Of a stretch of DNA of 64,000 nucleotides, positions 49,491 through 58,778 are shown one piece after another. Both the position numbers and the translations under genes were made by a program. Every line of letters starts with the position of its first letter. Positions within the stretch are counted from its first letter, which is position 1. Source of the stretch: Castellaniella defragrans (GTDB taxonomy: Bacteria > Pseudomonadota > Gammaproteobacteria > Burkholderiales > Burkholderiaceae_B); NCBI RefSeq assembly GCF_014203015.1, contig NZ_JACHIB010000005.1:62001-126000 (forward strand), written 5' to 3'. The notes below the pieces were generated by a model. That model searched no databases. It was not told where the DNA came from and saw only the letters and a list, made by a program, of their open reading frames with translations.

Positions 49491-49567
49491 TGGCGCGGCT
49501 GGCAGGATTCGAACCCACGACCCCTTGGTTCGTAGCCAAGTACTCTATCCAACTGAGCTACAGCCGC
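49491..49567 (-). tRNA. tRNA-Arg(ACG): tRNA-Arg (anticodon ACG)
   Basis: 77 nt with encoded CCA. Acceptor GCGGCTG pairs with CAGCCGC; D-arm TAGCTCAGTTGGATAGAG, anticodon stem CTTGG with loop CTACGAA (ACG) and CCAAG; T-arm GTGGGTTCGAATCC. Its promoter is just upstream (49580-49608). Confidence 0.98.
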
Positions 49568-49579
49568 TAAAGAAGCGAA

Positions 49580-49608
49580 ATTATAACGTGCTTTTCAAGG
49601 CTTGTCAT
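49580..49608 (-). promoter_or_regulatory. Sigma-70 promoter of tRNA-Arg
   Basis: Minus strand has -35 ATGACA (49603-49608), a 17-bp spacer and a perfect -10 TATAAT (49580-49585), followed by a 12-nt gap to the tRNA 5' end. Confidence 0.85.
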
Positions 49609-49623
49609 GCCGCTTCTTGCTGC

Positions 49624-49660
49624 GCTTTTCAGCGCATCTTTCAACGCGCTTTTCAGCGCA
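49624..49660. repeat. Duplicated small hairpin between tRNA-Arg and nosX
   Basis: GCGCTTTTCAGCGCAT occurs at about 49621-49636 and 49648-49663, each copy able to fold as GCGC/GCGC around TTTTCA. It sits just beyond the nosX stop on the minus strand and may act in termination or 3'-end protection of the nos transcript. Confidence 0.6.
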
Positions 49661-49668
49661 TTTTCCAA

Positions 49669-50676
49669 TCACCCCAGGCGGATCAGCGTGCCGGCATCCG
49701 GCGCCATCAGCCATGCCTGGACTGGAAAGCGCGAAATCATACCACGGATCGCGTCGGCGGGCATCTGGGCAAAGGCGGTGGACAGCGCGTCGGCGGTCGT
49801 CGCGTCGGCGGCGCGCACGGTGACGCTGCGCCAGCGCGGCGTCGCCGCGCCCGTGTGCGGGTCGAACAGGTGCGTGTAGCGTCCGGCGGGATCCAGCGGC
49901 GTGCCGTAGCCGCCCGAGGTGGCCAGCGCCAGGTCGCCCAGGTCGATGGTCTCCAGGACGCGGGAGGGTTCCCGGGGGTCGGCGATCCCGGCGCGCCAGG
50001 GGCGGTCCGGCGCGGGCGCGCCCAGGCCGCGGGCCTCGCCCAGGTCGATCATGGCGTGTTCCAGGCCGTTGGCCCGCAGTAGTTCGGTCACCCGGTCGGT
50101 GATGTAGCCCTGCGCGATGCCGTTCAGGGTCAGCGCCATGCCCGGGCGTTCCAGCACGATGGCGTCTTCCTCGAGGCGGATGGCGCGGTAGTCCACTTTG
50201 GCCAGCGCGGCGCGCAGTTCGGCGGGGTCCGGCGGCAGCGGCCGGCCGGCGAGCACGCGCGCGGCGTACAGGTCCCACAGCACCTGCACGCTGGGGTCGA
50301 AGAGCCCGCCGGTGCGTTCGCCGAAGGCGACGGCCTGCGACAGCAGGCGGCTCAGGTCCGGGGGCGGCGCGTCCAGGCGGCCGGCGCGGTTCAGGCGCGC
50401 CAGCGCGCTGTCCTCGCGGTACAGGCTGAAGACCTGTTCCAGGCGGTGGACTTCGGCGACGGCCATGCGCACCAGCCGTTCGGCGTGGGCGCGGTCGGGA
50501 TGCAGCAGCTGCAGCTGCGCGTCGGCGCCCAGCGCGACGCCGTTCCAGACGACCGGCTCGGGCAGGGCGGCGGGATCGCGCAGGGCGGCGCGCAGGGGCC
50601 CCGGTCCGACCAGCGCGGCGCTGGCCGCCAGGATGCCGAGGAACCGCCGGCGGCGGGGAAGAAGAGGCGTGTTCAT
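49669..50676 (-). CDS. nosX: FAD:protein FMN transferase NosX (ApbE family)
   Basis: A 335-residue periplasmic flavin transferase; the N-terminus (PRRRRFLGILAASAALVG) looks like a Tat or Sec signal. ApbE marks: VFSLYREDSALARLNRAG (about 88), LNGIAQGYITDR (about 205), DLGEARGLG (about 225) and SGGYGTPLDPAGRYTHLFDPHTG (in part, about 265). NosX attaches FMN covalently to the NosR flavin domain. Last gene of the nos operon; overlaps nosL as ATGA. Confidence 0.93.
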   Translation of the reverse strand: MNTPLLPRRRRFLGILAASAALVGPGPLRAALRDPAALPEPVVWNGVALGADAQLQLLHPDRAHAERLVRMAVAEVHRLEQVFSLYREDSALARLNRAGRLDAPPPDLSRLLSQAVAFGERTGGLFDPSVQVLWDLYAARVLAGRPLPPDPAELRAALAKVDYRAIRLEEDAIVLERPGMALTLNGIAQGYITDRVTELLRANGLEHAMIDLGEARGLGAPAPDRPWRAGIADPREPSRVLETIDLGDLALATSGGYGTPLDPAGRYTHLFDPHTGAATPRWRSVTVRAADATTADALSTAFAQMPADAIRGMISRFPVQAWLMAPDAGTLIRLG

Positions 50677-51233
50677 GAGGGGGCTCCGACGGGCTCCCGG
50701 CCCGTGGTGAGGGGAGAGAGTTCGGGGGCGCGCAGGACGTAGTCCTCCGGCATGTCCTTGAAGCCGACGATGCGGCCGCCGTAGCGCTCGGCGTAGGCGC
50801 GGGCGTCCTCCAGCCGGGCGAAGGGCAGGGCGTCGGGCGCGCCCATGCCGCCGACCGCGTTGCTTTCGATCAGGTAGTGGGCGGTGCGGGCGTCGATCCA
50901 GGCGTCGGCCGGCGGATTGCCGTCCGGGCCCGCGCGGCCCATGTCCTGCACGTAGAGGGCGAGGATGGCCTTGGGCTCCTCGGGCAGGATGGTGTAGGCG
51001 AAGAGCTCGCGGATGGTGGAGAACCAGACCGGGACGTCCCGGTCGCGCAGGAGGATCTGGCCCTTGGGGCCGATGTGTTCGTAGAGGTTCATGCCGCAAT
51101 AGTGGCCCACGGCGTCGTCGGTCATGGCCACGGGTGAGGGAGGAAGGGAGGAGGTGACGCCGCCGTCGCCGCAGCCGGCCAGGGCGGCGGCCAGCAGGGC
51201 CGCGCCGAGCAGGCGCGCCGCGCGCGTCTTCAT
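50673..51233 (-). CDS. nosL: Copper-chaperone lipoprotein NosL
   Basis: A 186-residue lipoprotein with lipobox LAGC (Cys21). The NosL core has GHYCGMNLYEHIGPKGQI (about 45) with the conserved Cys/Met copper ligands, and ends in GFKDMPEDYVLRAPE. It delivers Cu(I) to NosZ. The start could instead be 51272, which overlaps the nosY stop as ATGA but gives a long N-region; the shorter form fits a lipoprotein signal better. Confidence 0.92.
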   Translation of the reverse strand: MKTRAARLLGAALLAAALAGCGDGGVTSSLPPSPVAMTDDAVGHYCGMNLYEHIGPKGQILLRDRDVPVWFSTIRELFAYTILPEEPKAILALYVQDMGRAGPDGNPPADAWIDARTAHYLIESNAVGGMGAPDALPFARLEDARAYAERYGGRIVGFKDMPEDYVLRAPELSPLTTGREPVGAPS

Positions 51234-51268
51234 GGCGCTTCCCGGAAGCCGGGAATGGTCCGGCGCGT

Positions 51269-52099
51269 TCATAGCGACCTCCGGTTGAAGACCAGCGCCG
51301 CCAGGCCGAGGGGGACGGCGATCCAGAGGATCTGGGCGAGCAGCAGCACGCCGGTGGACAGCGAGGCCTGGTCGCTCAGGCCGGCCATGCCGGCGAACAT
51401 GGCGATGTTCTCGTGGCCGGTCAGGTTCAGCAGGCGGTAGACGTCGGTCGGGTTGAACAGCAGGATGCCGTTGAGCAGCGGGGCCGTGATGATGCGGCCC
51501 TGGTCGGCCACCAGCACGCCCAGCAGCACCATGTCGTAGATCACCACCAGGAACAGCCAGACGCCGATGGCGACGCCGGCGGCCGTGGCGCGCTCCTGCA
51601 CCAGGGCGCTGATCAGGTAGCCCAGCGACAGGAAGCTCGCGCCCAGCAGGATGCTGGCGGCGATCAGCAGGGCGAAGGGCGTCCAGGCCTCCAGGTCCAG
51701 CCCGCCATGCACCAGTTGCAGCGCCAGCCCGGCGATGCCGTAGCCCGCCACCGTGGCCAGCGCCAGGATGGCCAGGTGGCCGAGGAACTTGCCCGCCATG
51801 ACCTGGCGCCGCGCGATGGGGTAGCTGAGCAGCAGGGCCATGGTGCCGCGGTCGATCTCGCCCACGATGGCGTCGTAGGACAGCAGCATGGCGATCAGCG
51901 GGATCAGGAAGATCGACAGGCTCGACAGGCTGACGACCGTGACGGTCAGGGGATCGACCTTGACGGTGCCGGTCGGCGCGCTGCCCAGGAAGCCCAGCGA
52001 CAGGGCCAGCATGGCCAGCAGCGCGGTGATGGCCAGCACCCAGCGGTTGCGCAGGCCGTCGCGGATTTCCTTGCGGATCAGGATCAGGGTCGGATTCAT
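51269..52099 (-). CDS. nosY: ABC transporter permease NosY
   Basis: A 276-residue membrane protein with six helices starting MNPTLILIRKEIRDGLRNRW. SYDAIVGEIDRGTMALLLSYP (in part, about 73-92) is typical for NosY. It forms the NosDFY complex that uses ATP to help assemble the copper-sulfide CuZ centre. Overlaps nosF as ATGA. Confidence 0.94.
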   Translation of the reverse strand: MNPTLILIRKEIRDGLRNRWVLAITALLAMLALSLGFLGSAPTGTVKVDPLTVTVVSLSSLSIFLIPLIAMLLSYDAIVGEIDRGTMALLLSYPIARRQVMAGKFLGHLAILALATVAGYGIAGLALQLVHGGLDLEAWTPFALLIAASILLGASFLSLGYLISALVQERATAAGVAIGVWLFLVVIYDMVLLGVLVADQGRIITAPLLNGILLFNPTDVYRLLNLTGHENIAMFAGMAGLSDQASLSTGVLLLAQILWIAVPLGLAALVFNRRSL

Positions 52100-52998
52100 G
52101 CGTCCTCCCGGCGCAGGAACTGCGCGTACATTTCGTCGAGGCCGGGGTGTTCCAGCTCGATGTCGCGGATGTCGGGCATGGCCTGGGCGTCGCGCAGCCG
52201 GCGCAGCTTGTCGGCCTCGGAGCAGGTCAGTTCGATGCGGCCGGCGCCGAGGCGCCGCCAGCCTTCGGGGACCTGGATGGGGTCCGTGTCCAGCGTCAGG
52301 CGGATGCGCACCGGCAGGTCGGCCTCGCGGCGCAGGTCGCCCAGGGTGCCGTCGGCGATCTTCTGGCCCTTGCACATGACGATGACGCGGTCGGCCAGGC
52401 CTTCGAGCTCGGCCAGGGCGTGGGTGGACAGCAGGATGGCGGCGCCGGCGTCGCGCAGTTCGCGGACGATGTCGTAGAACAGCAGCCGGGAGGCCGGATC
52501 CAGGCCGGTGGTGGGCTCGTCGAGCAGCAGCACCCGGGGCGAGCCGAGCAGCGCCTGGGCCAGGGCCAGGCGCTGGCGCATGCCCTTGGAATAGCCGCCC
52601 ACCCGCCGCCGCGCGGCTTCGGCGATGCCCACGCGCGAGAGCAGGGCGGCGTTGCCGGCGGTGGACAGGCCCTTCAGGTGGGCGTAGAAGGCCAGCGTCT
52701 CGGTGCCCGTCAGCGAGGGGTGCAGGGCCACGGTTTCCGGCAGGTAGCCGATGTGGCGGCGGGCGCGGGCGGCGGCCGGCGTGCCGGCGATCTCGCCCAG
52801 CACGCGCACCGAGCCGGCCTCGGGGCGGATCAGGCCCAGGATCAGCTTGATCAGGGTGCTCTTGCCGGCGCCGTTGTGGCCGGCCAGGATCACGCATTCG
52901 CCCGGTTCGATGAACAGGCTGACGTTGTCCACGGCCCGCATCGCGGCGTAGCGTTTGGTGACGGATCGCAGTTCGATCGGGGGCGCTGTGACGGTCAT
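52096..52998 (-). CDS. nosF: ABC transporter ATP-binding protein NosF
   Basis: A 300-residue ATPase. Walker A GHNGAGKST (about 41), signature YSKGMRQRLALAQALL (about 136; YSKGM in place of LSGGQ), Walker B LLLDEPTTGLDP (about 157) and H-loop STHAL (about 190). Partner of NosY and NosD. Its ATG lies 4 nt inside nosD (ATGA). Confidence 0.95.
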   Translation of the reverse strand: MTVTAPPIELRSVTKRYAAMRAVDNVSLFIEPGECVILAGHNGAGKSTLIKLILGLIRPEAGSVRVLGEIAGTPAAARARRHIGYLPETVALHPSLTGTETLAFYAHLKGLSTAGNAALLSRVGIAEAARRRVGGYSKGMRQRLALAQALLGSPRVLLLDEPTTGLDPASRLLFYDIVRELRDAGAAILLSTHALAELEGLADRVIVMCKGQKIADGTLGDLRREADLPVRIRLTLDTDPIQVPEGWRRLGAGRIELTCSEADKLRRLRDAQAMPDIRDIELEHPGLDEMYAQFLRREDA

Positions 52999-54287
52999 TG
53001 CAGGGCCTCGAATTTTTTCAGGGTCGGCGTGGCCGGGATCGCCATGAGGGGGGCGCTGTCGATCACGCCGCCGGGCAGGATCGCGGGAAACTGGGACTGG
53101 GCCCAGCGGACGATGGTGACGGCCGGGCTGTTGAGCAGCAGCCGCGCGTTGGGCGCGCGCCAGACGACCTGGTCGATCAGGCCGTTGGGGCGGTAGGCGG
53201 TGTCGGCGATGCCGTCGCCGTCCAGGTCGAAGGCGGACAGGTCGGACCAGTAGTTGCCGCGTCCGGCCTGCGACCATTCCAGGTAGCGGGTGCCGACGTA
53301 TTTCACCTGGTTCTGGTTGCCGACGAAGGCGTTGCCGTGGATGCGGTTGCCCTCGGAGCCCGTGTAGTGGACGCCGATGCCGCAGTCCTGGAAGTGGTTG
53401 TCGGCCAGCTCGTTCAGGTTGGCGTTGTAGACGAACACGCACTTCTCGGCCCGCACGATGACGTTGCCGTCGATGACGGAGTCGTCCGTGGCGTTGAGCA
53501 TCAGGCCCTGGTGCGCGCTGTCGACGGCGATGTTGTCGCGCACGACCAGGCGGCGCGAGAACATGATGGCGTAGCCGATCTCGTTGCCGCGCGACACGTT
53601 GTCGCTGACCTCGCTGTCGTTGGTGTACATGTAGTGCACCGCGTAGCGCAGCTTGTGGAAGACGTTGCGGCTGAAGACGTTCTCGCGGCTGTTGTTGGAG
53701 AAGATGCCGTCGCGGCCTTCGGAGATGTCGTTGTCCAGCACCTTGGAGCCGGGGGCGTTCCAGACGGTCACGCCGTTGCCGCGCTCGTTCACGCGCAGCC
53801 CGGTGTTGCCGACGATGCGGTTGCGTTCCACCAGGGCGTCGCGCGCGCCCCACAGGTAGACGCCGACGGAATTGTCGATGATGTCGTTGTCCGCGACGTG
53901 GGCGCGGGTGGCGGTCTTGTCCAGGAAGATGCCCGCGTCCATGTCGGGCAGGCTCAGGCCCGAATGGCGGACGGTCAGGTGGCGCAGGACGACGTCCTCG
54001 GCCTGGACCCAGAGGGTGCGGCCGGTGCGTTCGCCCAGGATGCGGGCGCTGCGGTCGGCCGGCCCCTGGATCGTCAAGGGCTTGTCGATGACGAGGTTGC
54101 CGGGGTAGTCGCCCGGCGCCAGGTTCAGGATGTCGCCCGGCGCCGCCGCCGCGACGGCGGCCCGCAGGTCGGAACCCGCGGGCACGTCGATCACGGCGGC
54201 CGCCACCGTCCCGGGCATGGCGCACAGGACCGCCAGGGCGGCCAGGGCCGCCCGCAGGCCGGAGACGGTGAAGGAACGCATGGACAT
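52995..54287 (-). CDS. nosD: Nitrous oxide reductase maturation protein NosD
   Basis: A 430-residue periplasmic protein with a Sec signal (residues 1-30, ending TVAAA) and a right-handed beta-helix built from CASH repeats, seen as repeating N-x-V/I-x-x-N pattern (DNDIIDNSVGVYLWGARD, NRIVGNTGL, DNDISEGRDGIFSNN). It forms the periplasmic part of NosDFY and accepts copper from NosL. Overlaps nosZ as TGATG. Confidence 0.94.
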   Translation of the reverse strand: MSMRSFTVSGLRAALAALAVLCAMPGTVAAAVIDVPAGSDLRAAVAAAAPGDILNLAPGDYPGNLVIDKPLTIQGPADRSARILGERTGRTLWVQAEDVVLRHLTVRHSGLSLPDMDAGIFLDKTATRAHVADNDIIDNSVGVYLWGARDALVERNRIVGNTGLRVNERGNGVTVWNAPGSKVLDNDISEGRDGIFSNNSRENVFSRNVFHKLRYAVHYMYTNDSEVSDNVSRGNEIGYAIMFSRRLVVRDNIAVDSAHQGLMLNATDDSVIDGNVIVRAEKCVFVYNANLNELADNHFQDCGIGVHYTGSEGNRIHGNAFVGNQNQVKYVGTRYLEWSQAGRGNYWSDLSAFDLDGDGIADTAYRPNGLIDQVVWRAPNARLLLNSPAVTIVRWAQSQFPAILPGGVIDSAPLMAIPATPTLKKFEALQ

Positions 54288-56194
54288 CAGGCCTTCTTCG
54301 GCTTGACGTACATCTGGCCGGACATTTCCATGTGCAGCGCGTGGCAGAACCACTGGCAGTAGTACCAGTGCACGCCGGGGCGCGAGGCCGTGAAGGTGAC
54401 CGAGGAGGTCGCCTGCGGGCCGACTTCCATGGCGATGCCGTAGCCGCCCAGCGTGAAGCCGTGGGTCAGGTCCTCGATGCGCTCCATGTTGGTGACCACC
54501 ACCGTGACTTCGTCGCCTTCGTTGACCTCGAAGTTCGACAGGCTGAACACCGGAGCGACCGCCGTCATGTAGACGCGCACCTTGTTGCCGTCGCGGATGA
54601 CGTTCGCGGCGGATTCCAGGGTGACGCCATCCTTGGCGGCCATCTGGCGGGCCTCTTCCCACATCGGGTCGTTGCGGTCCCAGATGTGCTTGGGGCGCAC
54701 CTTGGAGCGGTGCACCAGCAGCATGTCGTGCGGCTCGGCGAAGCTGGGGCCGTCGTGCACCAGCTTCATCTCGTCGCCGGAGATGTCGATCAGCTGGTCG
54801 TTTTCCGGCTTCAGGGGGCCGACGTTGAGGAAGCGGTCCTTGGAGAACTTGTTCAGCGACACCAGCCACTTGCCGTCGGCTTCCTTGGTCTCGCCCATCG
54901 TGGTGTGGTTGTGGCCGGGCTGGTAGTGCACGTCCAGCTTCTGGACGATGGGATCGACCTTCTCGCCCTGGTAGGCGCGCTTGGCCTTCTCGATGTTCCA
55001 CTTGCACATCTGGCTGTCGATGAACAGCGTGGTGTAGGCGTTGCCGCGGCCGTCGAAGGCCGTGTGCAGGGGGCCCAGGCCCAGTTGCGGCTCGGCCACG
55101 ACCACGTCGCGCTCCTTGATCTTGCCGTCGAACAGGTCGTCGAGCTTGCGCACGTCGATCACCGTGACGGTGGGCGAGAGCTTGCCGTTGAACACCACGT
55201 GGATGCCGTCGGGCGCGGCGTTGCAGCCGTGCGGCGAGTTGGGCACCGGGATGTAGCGCGTGTACTTGGAACCCTTGCGGCCGTCGATGACGGGCACGCC
55301 GTTCATTTCCTTGTAGTCGCCGTTCTTGACGGCTTCCTCGATGCGCTTGATGTTGAACACCACCGCCCAGTCCTGCTCGTTGGCCGACATCTCGGTGACG
55401 TTCAGGCCCTTTTCCGAGTTGTAGCACGTGGCGAAGGAATACTTGCCCTGGTAGTCGGCGTCGCCGTTGTCCAGGTTGCCGTCCACCAGCACCTGCCAGG
55501 CCACCTTCATGGTCTCGCCGTCCACGGCGGTGTAGATGGCCCAGAAGTTCTTCTTCGGGTCGTCCATCACGGAGCCGTCGTTGGGCAGCGGCACGATGTG
55601 CTCGCCGTTGCAGAAGACGTAGCCGGTCTTCGGATAGCGCTGCGGGCGCAGGCCGTGGATGCCGTCGGCGTTGGGGATCTCGACGATCTTGTCGGTCTTC
55701 ATCACGTCGCAGCGGATGCGGGCCACGCGGGTGTTGGCCTTGTCGTTGATGTAGATGTAGCGGCCGTCGTAGGTGTTGTCCGTGAAGGACATGTGCGGGT
55801 GGTGCGCGTCGCCGTTGGGCAGCACCGGCATGTGGTTTTCCTCGAGGAACTTGCGCGTCTCGGGCGTCAGGCTTTCGTTGAGGATCTTGCGGCTTTCGTT
55901 GGTGCGGCCCCAGCCCGTGGCGCTGCACATGTTGAAGACCGGGATGCGCATCAGTTCGCGCATGGACGGCAGGCCCAGGATGCGCACTTCGCCCGACTGG
56001 CCGCCGGAATTGAAGGCGTAGTATTCGTCCAGCTCGCCGGGGGCGACCTCGACGCTCTGGTGGCCCTTCTTCTTGTCGTCCTTGGCATTGGCCGTCAGGT
56101 GGGTCGCGCCGACGGCGGCGGCCCCCGTCAGTGCGGCAGTGCCGAGGAATCCCCGCCGGCTCAGGCCGGGTTTGTCGCTGGTGTGGTCGGACAT
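54287..56194 (-). CDS. nosZ: Nitrous-oxide reductase NosZ, clade I
   Basis: A 635-residue periplasmic enzyme reducing N2O to N2. Twin-arginine signal [19 protein letters not shown] (Tat export marks clade I). The beta-propeller carries CuZ ligands, including HHPHMS at about 131; [17 protein letters not shown] (about 425) belongs to the same set. The C-terminal cupredoxin holds CuA: FTLGGYGI, then [19 protein letters not shown] (CxxxC...HxxM at about 610-625). Length is normal. GGGAG precedes the start; nosR ends 57 nt upstream. Confidence 0.98.
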   Translation of the reverse strand: MSDHTSDKPGLSRRGFLGTAALTGAAAVGATHLTANAKDDKKKGHQSVEVAPGELDEYYAFNSGGQSGEVRILGLPSMRELMRIPVFNMCSATGWGRTNESRKILNESLTPETRKFLEENHMPVLPNGDAHHPHMSFTDNTYDGRYIYINDKANTRVARIRCDVMKTDKIVEIPNADGIHGLRPQRYPKTGYVFCNGEHIVPLPNDGSVMDDPKKNFWAIYTAVDGETMKVAWQVLVDGNLDNGDADYQGKYSFATCYNSEKGLNVTEMSANEQDWAVVFNIKRIEEAVKNGDYKEMNGVPVIDGRKGSKYTRYIPVPNSPHGCNAAPDGIHVVFNGKLSPTVTVIDVRKLDDLFDGKIKERDVVVAEPQLGLGPLHTAFDGRGNAYTTLFIDSQMCKWNIEKAKRAYQGEKVDPIVQKLDVHYQPGHNHTTMGETKEADGKWLVSLNKFSKDRFLNVGPLKPENDQLIDISGDEMKLVHDGPSFAEPHDMLLVHRSKVRPKHIWDRNDPMWEEARQMAAKDGVTLESAANVIRDGNKVRVYMTAVAPVFSLSNFEVNEGDEVTVVVTNMERIEDLTHGFTLGGYGIAMEVGPQATSSVTFTASRPGVHWYYCQWFCHALHMEMSGQMYVKPKKA

Positions 56195-56251
56195 GATGTA
56201 CTCCCTAGGGTTGCAGGCATAGCGTTCCGGCGGGATCGCCGGGGGTGGGCG

Positions 56252-58648
56252 CTATGGGTTCGACGAAATGGGTTGCGGCTCGGCGGACGGATCGCGTGGA
56301 CGCACGGTCGGCTTGCGGCTGGCGACGACCTCGCCGGGGATGCCGGCGTCGGGCGGCGGCGCCTTGTGGCGCTTGAGCTTGGCGTTCTTCTGGATCAGGT
56401 GCGGGCAGCGCTTCTCGTTGTGGTAGAGCTGCTGGCAGTTCAGGCACTGGATGCATTCGTTCGGGTTGATGTCGCCTTCCGGATTGATGGCCTGCACCGG
56501 GCAGTCCACGGCGCACAGCTGGCAGGGGTTGCCGCAGGTCTTGTAGCGGCGCAGCCAGTCGAAGATGCGCAGCCGCGCGGGGATGGCCAGGGCCGCGCCC
56601 AGCGGGCACAGGTAGCGGCAGTAGAAGCGCTCGATGAACAGCCCGGCCAGCAGCAGCACGGCGGCGAAGATCACGAACGGCCAGTCGCGCACGAACTTGA
56701 GGATGATCGCGGTCTTGAAGGGCTCGACCTCGGCGAATTTTTCCGCCGTGCCCAGCTCGTACAGCGAGATGCCGAACAGGATCAGGAAGATCAGGTATTT
56801 CAGGCCGGCCAGGCGGGTGTTCAGGCCGTGCGGCACCTTGATCTGCGGCACGTGCAGCTTTTTGGCGACCTGGTTGGTCAGTTCCTGCAGGGCGCCGAAG
56901 GGGCACAGCCAGCCGCAGAACGCGCCGCGGTTCCAGAAGATCAGGGACATCGCCGTGGCGATCCACAGGATGAACACGATCGGGTCCATCAGGAAGTATT
57001 CCCAGCTGAAGTCCGTGCGCAGCGACGTGGTGAAGGTGAGCACGTTCACCACCGAGAGCTGCGCCTGGGCGTACCAGCCGATCCAGAACAGCGTGAAGAT
57101 CAGGAACACCGTGCGGAAGCGCTTGTAGAAGACCTCGTGCTTGACGATCTGGTTCTGGAAGAAGAACACCGCGATCAGGGTCAGCAGCGCGATCGAGACG
57201 ATGGCGATCTGCACGGTCTTGGCGAGCCAGATCTGCTTCCACAGCGCCGGGGCGGCTTCTTCCGCGCCCGCGCCCTCGTCCTGCTGCGCGTCCGGGGCGG
57301 CCGGCCCCGCGGCCGCGCCACCGGCTGCGCTCGCGGCCGCGCCGCCATCCGCCGCCGCGGCCTGCGCGGCCGGGGCCTCGACCTGGGTGTAGACCTTGGG
57401 CAGGTCGTAGTTCAGCACGAAGGCCGTGAAGGCCTTTTCCTTCACGCTGACCACGCGCTGCACGGTGAGCTGCAGGCGCCACGGCTCGACCGGGTCGAAG
57501 GCGGCGTCGGTGGGGACGGTGAACAGCGCCACTTCGCGGAAGCCGGGGGCGCCCGCCGCCATCAGGTCGGCGAGCCGCTGGTGGTCCAGGTCGGTGAAGC
57601 GGAAGCTGTTTTCTTCCTGGATGATCTCGATGCGGTCGAACACGCCGCCGCGCACGTAGCCCGAGCCCTTGAAGGAATAGCCGTTGCCGGCGATCAGGAT
57701 GGCCTGCTGGCCGGGCGCGAGGCGGTCGCGCAGATAGCCGTACTCGGCCTCGCCCAGCAGGCTGCGGCCGATGGCCGGCGCGCTGACCAGGGCGGCGTAC
57801 AGGTCGATGAAGGTGTCCTCGGGGTCGCCGGGCTCCGGGTGCTCGATGGCGCCCTGGCGGCCGGTCTCCTCGAAGGCCTTGTTGACGTCGGCCACGGTCA
57901 GGCGCAGGTGCCCGACGGCGCCGGACTGCAGCAGGGCGTCCCAGGATTGCGTGCCGGTCTGCGCCATGTCGAGGACGCGGTGCTCGGCGGCGGCGACCTG
58001 GGCCGGGCCTTCCCGGCCGATGCCGTAGTGCCGGGCCACGGCCAGCACCGAGCGGGTCAGGCTGTCGCCGATGACCATCAGGGTGACGGTGGCGCCGCTG
58101 ATGATGTCCACGGGCGGCGGGGCGCCCGGGCGCGGGGGCTCCTTGACGTAGTTCTTGCCGACGTAGCCGTCGATGAAGGCCTGGACCTTGGATTCCGGGA
58201 TGCCGATCAGCACGATGGGCTCGTGGTGCTCGACCAGCCTGGCGCCGACGATCTCGCCGTCCTGCGACAGGCCCACGAGGACGTCGATGGGCTTGCTGGA
58301 ATAGCCCCGGGTGTTGACGATGTCGGTGGTCAGGTAGACGTAGCCGAGCATCTTGTCGCCCGCGTAGGCGCGGGCCACGGCGGGCTTGCCCTCCGGCGGC
58401 CCGATGCGGTCCGCGCCGGGAAAGATGTCGGCGGGCCGCATGTTCTTCAGGAAGGCGCCCAGCCGGGGACCGGCGCCCAGGGGCGTGCCGCTCTGGCCGA
58501 ACTTGTAGGCCTGCTGCGCGCCGCCCGCCTGGGGGGTGGAGGCCGCCCCGGCCGGCGGGGCGATCAGACAGGCCCACAGCAGGAGCAGGGAGGCGATCCA
58601 GAGCAGGCTGGCGAAGCGGGACTGTCGGGGGAGGGCGAAGCGGCGCAT
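56252..58648 (-). CDS. nosR: NosR, membrane regulator/electron donor for N2O reduction
   Basis: A 798-residue protein. It has an N-terminal signal helix (about 10-33), a periplasmic FMN-binding domain (GATVTLMVIGDSLTRS near 190; the Thr accepts FMN from NosX) and then a 50-residue Ala-rich linker (about 430-465). Six or so helices follow, with FCGWLCPFGALQEL (about 580) and FYCRYLCPLGAAL, ending in ferredoxin motifs CGNPCQLCAVDCP and CIQCLNCQQLYHNEKRCP. It passes quinol electrons to NosZ and is needed for nosZ expression. Has an FNR-like site upstream. Confidence 0.96.
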   Translation of the reverse strand: MRRFALPRQSRFASLLWIASLLLLWACLIAPPAGAASTPQAGGAQQAYKFGQSGTPLGAGPRLGAFLKNMRPADIFPGADRIGPPEGKPAVARAYAGDKMLGYVYLTTDIVNTRGYSSKPIDVLVGLSQDGEIVGARLVEHHEPIVLIGIPESKVQAFIDGYVGKNYVKEPPRPGAPPPVDIISGATVTLMVIGDSLTRSVLAVARHYGIGREGPAQVAAAEHRVLDMAQTGTQSWDALLQSGAVGHLRLTVADVNKAFEETGRQGAIEHPEPGDPEDTFIDLYAALVSAPAIGRSLLGEAEYGYLRDRLAPGQQAILIAGNGYSFKGSGYVRGGVFDRIEIIQEENSFRFTDLDHQRLADLMAAGAPGFREVALFTVPTDAAFDPVEPWRLQLTVQRVVSVKEKAFTAFVLNYDLPKVYTQVEAPAAQAAAADGGAAASAAGGAAAGPAAPDAQQDEGAGAEEAAPALWKQIWLAKTVQIAIVSIALLTLIAVFFFQNQIVKHEVFYKRFRTVFLIFTLFWIGWYAQAQLSVVNVLTFTTSLRTDFSWEYFLMDPIVFILWIATAMSLIFWNRGAFCGWLCPFGALQELTNQVAKKLHVPQIKVPHGLNTRLAGLKYLIFLILFGISLYELGTAEKFAEVEPFKTAIILKFVRDWPFVIFAAVLLLAGLFIERFYCRYLCPLGAALAIPARLRIFDWLRRYKTCGNPCQLCAVDCPVQAINPEGDINPNECIQCLNCQQLYHNEKRCPHLIQKNAKLKRHKAPPPDAGIPGEVVASRKPTVRPRDPSAEPQPISSNP

Positions 58649-58712
58649 GAAGGGGGACGGGATGGGTGGCTGAGGAATGTCACCATCCTAGCCGTGCGGG
58701 TTAACCCTGGTC

Positions 58713-58726
58713 TTGCGCCGGATCAA
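58713..58726 (-). promoter_or_regulatory. FNR/Dnr-type site upstream of nosR
   Basis: Minus strand reads TTGATCCGGCGCAA, matching TTGAT-N4-ATCAA at eight of ten positions (full left half, CAA of the right). It lies about 65-78 bp upstream of the nosR start, as for oxygen- or NO-responsive nos promoters. Confidence 0.7.
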
Positions 58727-58778
58727 GGAAATCTTAAACGCGGCTGAATATGCGGCCCCGCGGGCCTTGCGCCGCCGT

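Noticed and set aside
54332-58747. A 1471-codon open frame on the plus strand
   Set aside because: It lies antisense to nosD, nosZ and nosR, has shadow composition typical of GC-rich genes and shows no domain; the minus-strand nos genes are certain.
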